DNA from: Thioalkalivibrio sp. XN279
Lineage (GTDB): Bacteria; Pseudomonadota; Gammaproteobacteria; Steroidobacterales; XN24
Assembly: GCF_011089885.1 (NCBI RefSeq)
Contig: NZ_JAANBD010000015.1
Span: forward strand, 186,001-250,000
Reading direction: 5' to 3'
Length of the DNA: 64,000 nt
This document shows positions 53,609 to 63,819 of the stretch, in pieces (position 1 is the first letter of the stretch; each line of letters starts with the position of its first letter). Both the position numbers and the translations under genes were made by a program. A model generated the notes under the pieces. It was not told the origin of the DNA. It was given only the letters and a program-made list of their open reading frames with translations, and searched no databases.

Positions 53609-54685
53609 TCATTCCCGATGCGTATTCGTCGCCAGCCCGGTCCCCGGAGCCGCAGCCCCGTGCCGCCGGCGCCAGGCGCCGGGACTGTCCCCGGTCCAGC
53701 GCCGGAAGGCATGCGACAGGTTGGCGGCGTCGCTGAAGCCGGTGCGCGCGGCGATCTCGTCCAGCGGCAGCCCGGTGTTTTCGAGGTAGCCGGCGACCAG
53801 TCCGAAGCGCACCTCGTCGACCAGGGCGCGGAAGCTGGTACCTTCTTCCGCCAGCTTGCGGCGCAGGCTGCGGCGTGAAAGTCCCAGCCCGCGTGCGGCC
53901 TCGTCCTGGGTGGGCAGCCGGCCGGGGTGGTCCAGCAGCAGGCGCCTGAGCCGCGTCGACAAACCGCCGGCCGGGGACAGCCCCTCCAGCAGCCGGCGGC
54001 ATTGCGCCTCGGCCGCTGCAGCCGTGACCGGGTCGCCGCCGGGCAGGGGCTGGTCCAGTGCGGCCGCCGCCAGGCGGAGCGCGTGCCGCGCGGCGCCGAA
54101 AGCGGGGCGACAGCCGAACACCGCCTCGTAGCGGGCCGCCCAGGCCGGCGCCGGATAGGCGAACTCTGCCCCGGCGAGGCCGCCGCGCCGGCCCGTCAGG
54201 TCCTCCAGCAGCGTTGCCGCCGCCGCGGCGTCGCGTTCGACGAGAAAGATCTCGAGTCCGCCCAGGGGCGCGCCCGCCTGCATCACCAGCGCCGCCTCGG
54301 GCCGGGTGCGCTCGAAGCGCCAGCGCAGGAAGGTATGGGTCAGGTCGACGTACTGCAGCCCGAGGCGGATGGCGCTGGCGAGGGTGGGGCTGGCCGCCAG
54401 GGCCAGGCCCCAGAAACCGAACACGGGGAAGCGATGCCCGCGACCGGCGAGCAGCCCGAGGTCGGGCCGGCCCGAGACCTCGAGCGCCAGCCGGATGAAG
54501 GCGATTTCACGCTCCACGGGGATGGCCTGGCCCGTCCCTGCCAGCCCCTCGGCCAGCCCGCAGCGGGCCAGCAGCGGCAACGGGTCGATGTCGAGGTCCT
54601 GCAGGGTGCGCGCCAGCACGGCCACGCCTGCCGCGGGATGGCGCAGGCCGGGTGGAACCATCGGGGCGGGACCGTGGGCGCTCAT
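53609..54685 (-). CDS. AraC-family regulator with arabinose-binding-type N-domain
   Basis: A 358-residue regulator. The N-terminal two thirds (VLARTLQDLDIDPLPLLARCGL through FGFWGLALAASPTLASAIRLGLQYVDL) resembles the PF12625 arabinose-binding-like domain of OruR/ArgR-type AraC proteins. The C-terminus has two helix-turn-helices (TQDEAARGLGLSRRSLRRKLAEEGTSF and LDEIAARTGFSDAANLSHAFRRWTGDSPGAWR). It is divergent from alkB with a 76-bp gap, so alkB is the likely target. Effector unknown. Confidence 0.9.
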   Translation of the reverse strand: MSAHGPAPMVPPGLRHPAAGVAVLARTLQDLDIDPLPLLARCGLAEGLAGTGQAIPVEREIAFIRLALEVSGRPDLGLLAGRGHRFPVFGFWGLALAASPTLASAIRLGLQYVDLTHTFLRWRFERTRPEAALVMQAGAPLGGLEIFLVERDAAAAATLLEDLTGRRGGLAGAEFAYPAPAWAARYEAVFGCRPAFGAARHALRLAAAALDQPLPGGDPVTAAAAEAQCRRLLEGLSPAGGLSTRLRRLLLDHPGRLPTQDEAARGLGLSRRSLRRKLAEEGTSFRALVDEVRFGLVAGYLENTGLPLDEIAARTGFSDAANLSHAFRRWTGDSPGAWRRRHGAAAPGTGLATNTHRE

Positions 54686-54761
54686 GTTGGCCGAAAATAA
54701 CAAAAGGATTGACGGATGGGAACAATGCGGCCGCGGGCATCGCCGCGGCACTATCGTCTGC

Positions 54762-55877
54762 ATGGCTGCTCATCCCGCTGAAGTCACTGCCTGGACCGAC
54801 CGGCGCCGCCACTGGTGGCTGGCCTCGGTGTTCATGCCCATGTTGCCGCTGGCGGGGATCACGGCGTGGCTCTCCACCGGCGCGGAAGGCTGGTTGTGGC
54901 TGACGCCGGTGGTGCTCTACGGGCTGGTGCCACTGCTGGACCACCTGCTCGGCGAGGACGAGACGAATCCCCCCGAGACACTGGTGCCCGAGCTGGAGAC
55001 TGATCCCTGGTACCGCTGGCTGGCCTGGCTGGCGGTGCCGGCGGTGTGGCTCACGGTGACCGTCGCGGCCTGGGTGGCCGTCGAGGGCGGCCTCGGCTGG
55101 GTGGGCTGGCTCGGCCTGGCCCTGTCGGCCGGCTGGACCAGTGGTGCGGGGATCAACGCCGGCCACGAGCTGGGCCACAAGAAGGCGCCGCTCGAGGTGT
55201 GGCTGGCCCGCGCCGCCCTGGCCCCGTCCTGCTACGGGCACTTCGTGGTGGAGCACGTGCGCGGCCACCATCGCGACGTCGCCACGCCGGAGGACCCGGC
55301 GTCTTCCCGCCTGGGCGAGAGCTACTACCGCTTCATGCTGCGCGAGATCCCCGGCGCCGTCCGGCGCGCCTGGCAGCTGGAACGCGAGCGTCTCGCCGCG
55401 CAAGGCCGAGGCCCCTGGCATTTCGCCAACCACAACCTGCAGGCCTGGGCGCTGAGCGTGCTGTTCTGGACGCCCCTGCTTTACTGGCTCGGCCCGGGCT
55501 TGCTGCCCTTCCTTTTATTACAGGCGGTATTCGCCTACAGCCTGTTGTCTGCCGCCAACTACGTCGAGCACTACGGCCTGAAGCGCCAGCGCCGCCCGGA
55601 CGGCCGCTACGAGCGCTGTACGCCGCGCCACAGCTGGAACTCCAATCACGTCATTTCCAACCTGCTGCTGTACCAGCTGCAGCGCCATTCCGATCACCAC
55701 GCCTGGCCGGCGCGCCGCTACCAGAGCCTCAGGCACTTCGACGAGGCCCCACAGCTGCCGACCGGCTACTACGGCATGTTCCTGCTGGCCATGGTCCCGC
55801 CGCTGTGGCGTCGGGTCATGGACCCGAAGGTGCTGGCGCATGCGGGCGGGGACCTCGAGCGGATCAATCGAGGCTGA
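54762..55877 (+). CDS. alkB: Alkane 1-monooxygenase AlkB
   Basis: A 371-residue integral membrane di-iron hydroxylase that oxidises medium-chain alkanes to primary alcohols. The histidine boxes are present: NAGHELGHKK, EHVRGHHRDVATPEDP, and LQRHSDHHAWPARRYQ, plus NYVEHYGL, the motif typical of AlkB rather than of other fatty-acid hydroxylases. About six membrane helices. ATG 54762 starts MAAHPAEVT. Divergent from the AraC regulator. It would need a rubredoxin and rubredoxin reductase, neither of which is in the window. Confidence 0.94.
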   Translation: MAAHPAEVTAWTDRRRHWWLASVFMPMLPLAGITAWLSTGAEGWLWLTPVVLYGLVPLLDHLLGEDETNPPETLVPELETDPWYRWLAWLAVPAVWLTVTVAAWVAVEGGLGWVGWLGLALSAGWTSGAGINAGHELGHKKAPLEVWLARAALAPSCYGHFVVEHVRGHHRDVATPEDPASSRLGESYYRFMLREIPGAVRRAWQLERERLAAQGRGPWHFANHNLQAWALSVLFWTPLLYWLGPGLLPFLLLQAVFAYSLLSAANYVEHYGLKRQRRPDGRYERCTPRHSWNSNHVISNLLLYQLQRHSDHHAWPARRYQSLRHFDEAPQLPTGYYGMFLLAMVPPLWRRVMDPKVLAHAGGDLERINRG

Positions 55878-56030
55878 GGCCTGAGCCGAGCAGACGCGTC
55901 CTGAATTCCGCGACATCGGTCCGGGCTTATGACAAACGTCGGGGGTGACTTCGGGCGCGGACGGTGGCAGATTCCGCTGAACGCGGCGCCGAGACCGCGA
56001 GCTGGCCCCAAGTCTGGAGAGGTTGAACCG

Positions 56031-57938
<1,908 letters not shown>

Positions 57939-57962
57939 CCTCCGCAGCCAGCAGCACAAAGA

Positions 57963-57992
57963 GCGGGGCGGGCCGGCGACGGTCCGCCCCGC
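57963..57992. terminator. Hairpin after the protease gene
   Basis: GCGGGGCGGGCC pairs with GGTCCGCCCCGC (one wobble) around six bases, 25 bases after the protease stop. It is GC-rich and not followed by T-run on the plus strand, so it is a probable but not textbook terminator. Confidence 0.5.
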
Positions 57993-58124
57993 ATGCGTCC
58001 GAAGCCAGCTAAGTGACTGATTAAGAGTTCCAGCGGCGGCTCTTGATCCGATTTGTCGCGGTTTCCGGTCAATCCGCAGTTCCCTCCATAGCCGTCGCCG
58101 TCCCACGCACTAGCTTTTAAATGT

Positions 58125-58143
58125 CAGGAGAAGGTTTCTCCTG
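58125..58143 (+). other. Small hairpin in the hsp20 leader
   Basis: CAGGAGAA-GGT-TTCTCCTG is a perfect 8-bp stem 29 bases upstream of the hsp20 start, within the untranslated leader. It is short and A/T-containing, so it could melt with heat, but its stem does not cover the ribosome site that precedes ATG 58172. I see no convincing sigma-32 promoter in the rest of the 233-bp gap. Confidence 0.35.
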
Positions 58144-58171
58144 GCACGCACCCACATGGGAGGTGATGAGC

Positions 58172-58672
58172 ATGTCGACGGTACGCGAGACGGCCCCGAA
58201 GGTATCGGGGAAAGGCTCGAGGAGCGTCGCGCGGATGAGCAAGCCCCTCCTGGGCATGGAAGACTTCATCGAGAACCTGTTCTCGAGATCGTTGATGGAG
58301 CCCATGGGCTGGAGGCGTCCGCTGCTTGCCGAACTCGAGGACTTCGAACTGAAGTTCCCGCGGATCGACATGGTGGATCGCGAGAGCGAATTGCTGATTC
58401 GTGCTGAGCTCCCCGGGGTGAGCAAGGACGAGCTGGAGATCACCGTGGCGGATGATTTCCTGACGATTGCGGTCAACCGGGAGACCTCGGAGAAAGAATC
58501 CTCCGAGCACTTCTACCGGGCCGAGATGTCGCGCGGCGCCATGGAGCGGATCATCCCGCTGCCGGTGGACGTCGTCGGCGACAAGGCCAAGGCCGAACTG
58601 AAGGACGGAGTCCTTGAGCTGGTCATCCCCAAGGCCACCAAGGTCAGCCGCCACAAGGTGAGCGTGCGCTAG
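58172..58672 (+). CDS. Hsp20-family small heat shock protein
   Basis: A 166-residue alpha-crystallin protein. The core domain (FPRIDMVDRESELLIRAELPGVSKDELEITVADDFLTIAVNRE through LVIPKATK) carries the A/GxxxGVL-type ending DGVLELVIPKA. These hold unfolding proteins in soluble form. ATG 58172 has a GGGAGG site 9 bases upstream; earlier in-frame ATGs at 58121 and 58166 are less likely. It stands alone between the protease and the GNAT gene. Confidence 0.9.
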   Translation: MSTVRETAPKVSGKGSRSVARMSKPLLGMEDFIENLFSRSLMEPMGWRRPLLAELEDFELKFPRIDMVDRESELLIRAELPGVSKDELEITVADDFLTIAVNRETSEKESSEHFYRAEMSRGAMERIIPLPVDVVGDKAKAELKDGVLELVIPKATKVSRHKVSVR

Positions 58673-58765
58673 CAATCCCCCGCCGGCGCACGCGGATCGC
58701 CCCACGGGCGGTCCCGCGGCCGGGATGGCGCAAGGCCGTCCCGGCCGTTCTCTTGCCGGCGCGGG

Positions 58766-59530
58766 CTAGCTCTTGGCGGGCTTGCTCTGGGCCGGCTTGC
58801 TCTGGGCCGGCTTCGGGCGGTCCTGCCGCTGCAGCGTCTCCAGCAAGGCCTTGGGGCCGAGCGCCTGCAGCCGCTTCTCGGCCAGCGCCAGCGGCAGCAC
58901 CAGCCCGCCCTCGGCCATGCGCTTGAACATGTGCGTCACGGCGGCGGCGTTGCGCGCCAGCTGCGCCATCAGCGGGTCGCCCAGCGCCGGCACCGGGAAG
59001 CGGAATCGCAACAGCTCGTCCTCGCGCTGGAAACCGCCCGGCGGCACGTAGGGCTCCAGCAGCCGGCGCATGCGCCGGTTCTCGGCCTGCAAGCGCCCGT
59101 CGGCCCAGGGGATGCGGCGCTCGCTCATCATGGCGAGCAGGCGGTGCAGCAGGATGCGTCCGATGCCCAGCCCCTGCCAGTCGTCGACGATGGTGATGGC
59201 AATCTCGCCGGCGGCGGGATCCTCGCGGCTGCGCACGAAGCGCGCCATGCCGATCGGCGCGGCTTCGGCGTCGTGCTCGTCCAGTTGCACGGCCACGATG
59301 GCGCCGTGGTCGTGGTCGGCGGGCGAAACGAGGGCCTCGATCTCGGCCTCGGTGAGGCGCATCTTGGGATAGAACCAGCGCTGCACGCGGGTTTCGGGCG
59401 ACAGCCGGTCGAATGCCGCGAGAATGCCGTCCCGGTCGCCGCGGTCGGCCAGGCGCAGGCGCATCCGGGTGCCGTCGGGGAGGGTCAGTTCCTCGCGGTA
59501 GCTGGCATCGAACAGGCGGTCTGGCGTCAT
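58766..59530 (-). CDS. GNAT-family N-acetyltransferase
   Basis: A 254-residue GNAT protein: acetyl-CoA-binding region DDWQGLGIGRILLHRLLAMM and LQAENRRMRRLLE are clear. The C-terminal extension ends in three KPAQS/KPAKS repeats encoded by 15-bp direct repeats at 58766-58810. The long C-terminal part (VTHMFKRMAEGGLVLPL...) is not part of the classical GNAT fold. ATG 59530 matches the start of the conserved region; a longer frame upstream is probably not translated. Confidence 0.87.
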   Translation of the reverse strand: MTPDRLFDASYREELTLPDGTRMRLRLADRGDRDGILAAFDRLSPETRVQRWFYPKMRLTEAEIEALVSPADHDHGAIVAVQLDEHDAEAAPIGMARFVRSREDPAAGEIAITIVDDWQGLGIGRILLHRLLAMMSERRIPWADGRLQAENRRMRRLLEPYVPPGGFQREDELLRFRFPVPALGDPLMAQLARNAAAVTHMFKRMAEGGLVLPLALAEKRLQALGPKALLETLQRQDRPKPAQSKPAQSKPAKS

Positions 59531-59696
59531 GCGGGCGTTCTCACGCTCTCCGGCCGTTTCTGTTGCATCGCAGCATAGCACGGATACCCGTGGCGCGCCG
59601 GGCTGCCGGATTGACCATAGCCGGTTTTGTGACACGTGCACGCTGCGACGCGGCAGGCCCATTGAGTTGCGCGCCCGGCACGGGGAGGATAGCCCG

Positions 59697-60584
59697 ATGG
59701 AAACCGACTACGACGCCCCGGAGCTGGTGTATCGCAGTCGCCGCCGGGGCGCCTGCGCCGAGGCGGCGCTGGTGCTGGAAGCCGTAGGCCTGCGCCCGGT
59801 CCTGCACGACCTGGGCGGATCCTGGGTGGTCATCGTGGCGCCGCACGAGGCGGGCCGGGCCCGCGCCGAGATCGCGGCCTGGCAGGCGGAGAACCCGCCG
59901 CGCCCGGCGGAGCCGCCGCCGCGGCAGCCGCTGGCGGACGGGCGGCCGGGGGCGGTCGGCTACGTGCTGGTCGTGGTCGGCGTGGCGCTGGCGGTGGCCA
60001 ACTTCGCCCTCGACCGCGACTGGCTGGCCGCGGGGCGCGTGGATGGGGTCGCTATGCGGGCCGGCGAGTGGTGGCGGGCCGTGACTGCCCTGACCCTGCA
60101 CGCGGATCTCCAGCACCTGGCGGGCAACATCTTCTTCGGCGGCCTGTTCGGCGGCTTCGCCGGGCGCTACCTCGGCTCAGGCGTCGCCTGGCTGCTGGTG
60201 CTGCTGGCCGGGGCCTGCGGCAACGTGGTCAATGTCATCCTGCAGGGCTTCGACCACCGCGCCATCGGCGCCTCGACCGCGGTCTTCGCGGCGCTGGGCC
60301 TGCTCGGCGCGCTGGCCTGGGCGGGCCGGCGCGCCAGCACGCAGGGGCGCTGGTACCGCTGGGGTCCGGTGATCGGGGCGGTGGCGCTGCTCGCCTTCAC
60401 CGGCACCGGCGGGGAGCGGACTGACATCGGTGCGCACCTGTGGGGCTTCGCGGCAGGACTGGGGGCGGGATGGCTGGCGGCGGGGTTGTCGCCGGACGTA
60501 CTGCGGCGGCGGGACGTGCAGGCAGCCGCCGCGCTCGCGGCGCTGGGCGTGGTTGCGGGCGCCTGGGTGCTGGCACTGGCCTGA
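59697..60584 (+). CDS. Rhomboid intramembrane protease with N-terminal soluble domain
   Basis: A 295-residue protein. Residues 1-65 (ELVYRSRRRGACAEAALVLEAVGL, WVVIVAPHEAGRARAEIAAW) form a small soluble domain, then six membrane helices with rhomboid marks: WWRAVTAL, HLAGNIFFGG (Asn), the Ser in AIGASTAVFAALG and the His in IGAHLWGFAAG. The motif after the Ser is T rather than the usual G. It cleaves membrane proteins within the bilayer; target unknown. ATG 59697 has a GGGGAGG site 8 bases upstream. Confidence 0.9.
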   Translation: METDYDAPELVYRSRRRGACAEAALVLEAVGLRPVLHDLGGSWVVIVAPHEAGRARAEIAAWQAENPPRPAEPPPRQPLADGRPGAVGYVLVVVGVALAVANFALDRDWLAAGRVDGVAMRAGEWWRAVTALTLHADLQHLAGNIFFGGLFGGFAGRYLGSGVAWLLVLLAGACGNVVNVILQGFDHRAIGASTAVFAALGLLGALAWAGRRASTQGRWYRWGPVIGAVALLAFTGTGGERTDIGAHLWGFAAGLGAGWLAAGLSPDVLRRRDVQAAAALAALGVVAGAWVLALA

Positions 60585-60629
60585 AGTCCGCGCGCGGCTT
60601 CCGGCGCGGCGCGGCGCTGCCGGCCAGCC

Positions 60630-62096
60630 TCAGGCGTGGCGCAAGGCCTCGGGCGCGGGTGCCGCCGGGCCGATGCGGCCGAAGACCGCCACGGCAATGG
60701 CGGAGAACAGCACTCCGGGGACGATCTCGTAGAGCTCGAAGATCCCGCCCGAGAGCGACTTCCAGGCCACGACCGTGATGCCGCCTGCCAGGATGCCGGC
60801 GTAGGCGCCGGCGAGGCTCATGCGCTTCCAGTACAGCGAGGCCAGCAGGGTGGGCCCGAAGGAGGCGCCGAAGCCGGCCCATGCGTACGCCACCAGGTCC
60901 AGCACCTTGCTGTCGGGATCGAGCGCCAGCAAGAACGCGCCGATGGCGATGAGGATCACGGCGAAGCGGCCGATCCAGAGCAGTTCCCCGGGCCGGGCCT
61001 GCGGCCGTAGCAGGTCCCGATACAAGTCCTCCGACACGGCAGAGGAGGCCACCAGCAGCTGCGAATCGGCAGTGGACATCACCGCGGCGAGGATCCCGGC
61101 CAGGCACACGCCGGCGACCACCGGGTGCAGCAGCGCCGCCGCCATCGCCATGAACACTTTCTCGGTGTCTGCTCCCGCGAGCCCGGGTGTGAGCCAGGCT
61201 GCGCCGGTGAGCCCGACGGTCATGGCGGCGCCGAGCGCGATGATGACCCAGCCCACCGCGATGCGGCGCGAGGCGTCGAGCTCGGCGGCGGAACGCACGG
61301 CCATGAAGCGCGCCAGGATGTGGGGCTGGCCGAAATAGCCGAGGCCCCAGCCCAGCAGCGACGCCACGCCGATCACGGTCAGGGGTGCGCCGGTGTTGTC
61401 GGTGAAGGCATTCAGCAGGGCCGGGTTGCGTTCCGCCAGGCCCGCGGCGAGGCCGTCGAAGCCGCCCGTGACCGCGACGCCGAAGCAGGCCACCAGCACC
61501 AGTGCGGCCAGCATCAGCATGCCCTGCAGGGCATCGGTCCAGCTCACCGCGAGGAAGCCGCCGATGAATGTGTAGGCCAGCACTGCGCCCGCCCCGGCGG
61601 CGACCGCCCAGGTGTAGGGCAGGCCGAACACGGTCTCGAACAGCTTGCCGCCGGCGACCAGCCCGGAGGCGGTGTAGAAAGTGAAGAAGAGCAGCACCAC
61701 CCCCGCGCCGAGGAGGCGCAGCAGGCCGTAGGGGTCGGCAAAGCGGCGCTGCAGGTATTCGGGCAGCGTGAGGGCATCGCCATAGGCCTCGGTGGCGATG
61801 CGCAGGCGGCTGGCGGTGAAGCGCCAGTTGAGCCAGGTGCCGGCGAGCAGGCCGATGACCAGCCAGGCGGATTCCAGTCCCGCCACGTAGGCGTACCCGG
61901 GGAGGCCGAGCAGCAGCCAGCCGCTCATGTCGGAGGCCTGGGCCGACAGCGCCGTGGTCCAGCGGCCCAGCCGGCGCCCGCCCAGGATGTAGTCGCGCAA
62001 GTTGGCGGTGCTGCGCCAGGCGATGATGCCGATGGCCAGCACCACCAGCAGGTAGACCACGAAAGTCAGCGTGACGGCAGGGCCGGTCTCGATCAT
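60630..62096 (-). CDS. Sodium:solute symporter (PutP-type)
   Basis: A 488-residue SSF-family transporter with about 13 membrane segments. ALSAQASDMSGWLLLGLPGYAYVAGLE, GKLFETVFGLPYTWAV and AVMSTADSQLLVASSAVSEDLYRDL are characteristic of proline/sodium symporters. The SSF core is clear, but substrate assignment to proline is only by similarity. ATG 62096 (MIETGPAVTL). It is divergent from the patatin-like gene with a 57-bp gap. Confidence 0.9.
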   Translation of the reverse strand: MIETGPAVTLTFVVYLLVVLAIGIIAWRSTANLRDYILGGRRLGRWTTALSAQASDMSGWLLLGLPGYAYVAGLESAWLVIGLLAGTWLNWRFTASRLRIATEAYGDALTLPEYLQRRFADPYGLLRLLGAGVVLLFFTFYTASGLVAGGKLFETVFGLPYTWAVAAGAGAVLAYTFIGGFLAVSWTDALQGMLMLAALVLVACFGVAVTGGFDGLAAGLAERNPALLNAFTDNTGAPLTVIGVASLLGWGLGYFGQPHILARFMAVRSAAELDASRRIAVGWVIIALGAAMTVGLTGAAWLTPGLAGADTEKVFMAMAAALLHPVVAGVCLAGILAAVMSTADSQLLVASSAVSEDLYRDLLRPQARPGELLWIGRFAVILIAIGAFLLALDPDSKVLDLVAYAWAGFGASFGPTLLASLYWKRMSLAGAYAGILAGGITVVAWKSLSGGIFELYEIVPGVLFSAIAVAVFGRIGPAAPAPEALRHA

Positions 62097-62153
62097 CGGC
62101 CGGATGGTAGCAGGGACTGTCCCGATGCGTCCCGGGCCCGTATCCTTCGTTGC

Positions 62154-63227
62154 ATGGCAGCACACGCGCTACGCATCCTGGCCGGCCCCACGGCCCTCCA
62201 CAACCTGCGGACCCACGGTTTCGACCCCGACGCCTTCGCGGTCATGGCGGGCGCCTCGGGCAGCGCCAAGTGGTTCTCCATCGGTGGGCTGGACCGTGCC
62301 CTGGCGACGCATTTCGTGGCGCGACGGCATTCGCCGCTGTTCGTCATCGGCTCCTCGATCGGCGCCTGGCGCGCCTGCTGCCACGCGATGCCGGATCCGC
62401 TCGCGGCACTGGACCGGCTGGAGGAGGCCTATCTCGCCCAGACCTACGATGCCCGGCCGGCGCCGGCGCAGGTGACCGAGACCAGTCGCGGCATCCTGCG
62501 TCACGTGCTCGGGGACGACGGTGCCGGCCAGGCCCTGCGCCACCCGACCATCAGGCTCAACGTCGTCGTCGCGCGGGCGCGGCACATGGCCGCGTCCGAG
62601 ACGCCCTGGGTGCAACAGCTGGGCCTGCTCGTGGCCGCCCTGGGCAACGCCGTGTCGCGCCGGACGCTGGGCCTGACCTTCGAGCGGGTCCTGTTCCATG
62701 ATCCGCGCGGGCGCGCCCCGTTCCTGGACCCGGACATCCTCCCGGGCGAGACCGTGCCGCTGACCCGGGACAACCTGGCGCCCGCCGTGCTCGCCTCCGG
62801 GGCCGTGCCGCTGGTGCTCGAGGGCGTGCGCGAGATTCCCGGCGCCATGCCCGGCATCTACCGCGACGGCGGCATCATCGACTACCACTTCGACAGCCCG
62901 CTCTCCGGCGAGGACGGGCTGGTGCTCTACCCACATTTCTATCCCCACCTGGTCCCGGGCTGGTTCGACAAGGTGCTGCCCTGGCGCCGGGCCGGCCGCC
63001 GCGCCCTCGATCGCACCGTGCTGCTGTGTCCCTCGGCGTCGTTCGTCGCCGGGCTGCCGGGCGGCAGGATCCCGGACCGCAAGGATTTCCAGGCATTCGA
63101 GGCCGAGGAGCGGTTGCGACGCTGGCGGACCGCCATCGCGGCCGCCAGGCGCCTGGGCGACGAGTTTGCCGAGCTGGTGGACACCGGCACCCTGCCCGGA
63201 CGGGTCGAGCCTTTCCCCGGAATCTGA
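62154..63227 (+). CDS. Patatin-like phospholipase
   Basis: A 357-residue protein with patatin marks: an oxyanion Gly-rich start (VMAGASGSAKWFSIGG), the nucleophile elbow GSSIGAW (GXSXG, catalytic Ser) and the catalytic Asp in YRDGGIIDYHFD. No signal peptide, so probably a cytoplasmic or membrane-surface lipid acylhydrolase. The sequence ends RVEPFPGI. ATG 62154. Divergent from the symporter; followed at 79 bp by the YbaK-like gene. Confidence 0.85.
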   Translation: MAAHALRILAGPTALHNLRTHGFDPDAFAVMAGASGSAKWFSIGGLDRALATHFVARRHSPLFVIGSSIGAWRACCHAMPDPLAALDRLEEAYLAQTYDARPAPAQVTETSRGILRHVLGDDGAGQALRHPTIRLNVVVARARHMAASETPWVQQLGLLVAALGNAVSRRTLGLTFERVLFHDPRGRAPFLDPDILPGETVPLTRDNLAPAVLASGAVPLVLEGVREIPGAMPGIYRDGGIIDYHFDSPLSGEDGLVLYPHFYPHLVPGWFDKVLPWRRAGRRALDRTVLLCPSASFVAGLPGGRIPDRKDFQAFEAEERLRRWRTAIAAARRLGDEFAELVDTGTLPGRVEPFPGI

Positions 63228-63305
63228 GTCCGGCTGGAACAAGTCCAGATGGGCCGGCCGCCGGACCGCTATAATCAGTCGACATCGATCCGACGGAGCA
63301 TCGAG

Positions 63306-63776
63306 ATGAGCCTTGCCAAGACCGTCAACTACGCGCTCGCCCTGACCCGGGTGGATTTCCAGATCCTCCGTCATCACCACAGTGACACGGCGCTGGCGGC
63401 CGCGCGCACGGCCCACGTCGATCCGAGCACCCTGGCCAAGGCCGTGGTGCTGAAGGACGGCATCGGCCCGCTGCTGGCCGTGGTCCCGGCGAGCGAGCGC
63501 CTGGACCTGGAGCGGCTGCGCGCCGCCCTGCGCCGCCCCGGCCTGGATTTCATTCCCGAGGAGCAGCTCGACCAGCTGTTCTACGACTGCGACAAGGGCG
63601 CCATTCCGCCGCTCGGGCCGGACTACCGCGTCCCGACCGTGGTCGACCTGCGCCTGCGCGACTCCGACCAGGTCTATTTCGAGGCCGGCGACCACGAGGA
63701 CCTGGTGCACGTGGACCAGACCAGCTTCCGCACGCTGATGCGGGGCGCCGAATACCTCGACATCGTCGTCCACTGA
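63306..63776 (+). CDS. YbaK/ProX-like tRNA-editing domain protein
   Basis: A 156-residue freestanding YbaK-type domain (LAAARTAHVDPSTLAKAVVLKDGIGPLLAVVPASERLDLERL, AIPPLGPDYRVPTVVDLRL). Such domains deacylate mischarged tRNA or bind tRNA-like ligands. The N-terminus carries VNYALALTRVDFQILRHHHSDTA. The GGAG purines upstream of ATG 63306 serve as its ribosome site. It may share a transcript with the partial permease gene starting 44 bp later. Confidence 0.85.
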   Translation: MSLAKTVNYALALTRVDFQILRHHHSDTALAAARTAHVDPSTLAKAVVLKDGIGPLLAVVPASERLDLERLRAALRRPGLDFIPEEQLDQLFYDCDKGAIPPLGPDYRVPTVVDLRLRDSDQVYFEAGDHEDLVHVDQTSFRTLMRGAEYLDIVVH

Positions 63777-63819
63777 CGGGGACCGTCCCCATCAATCCCC
63801 CGCGCCGGCCGCGCCGACC

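Noticed and set aside
58125-58143. Heat-labile RNA thermometer controlling hsp20
   Set aside because: The hairpin does not cover the ribosome site of the preferred start, so the case is too weak to call.
61125-62153. N-terminal extension of the patatin-like frame
   Set aside because: It is antisense to the symporter gene and of arginine/glycine-rich shadow composition; the real start is ATG 62154.
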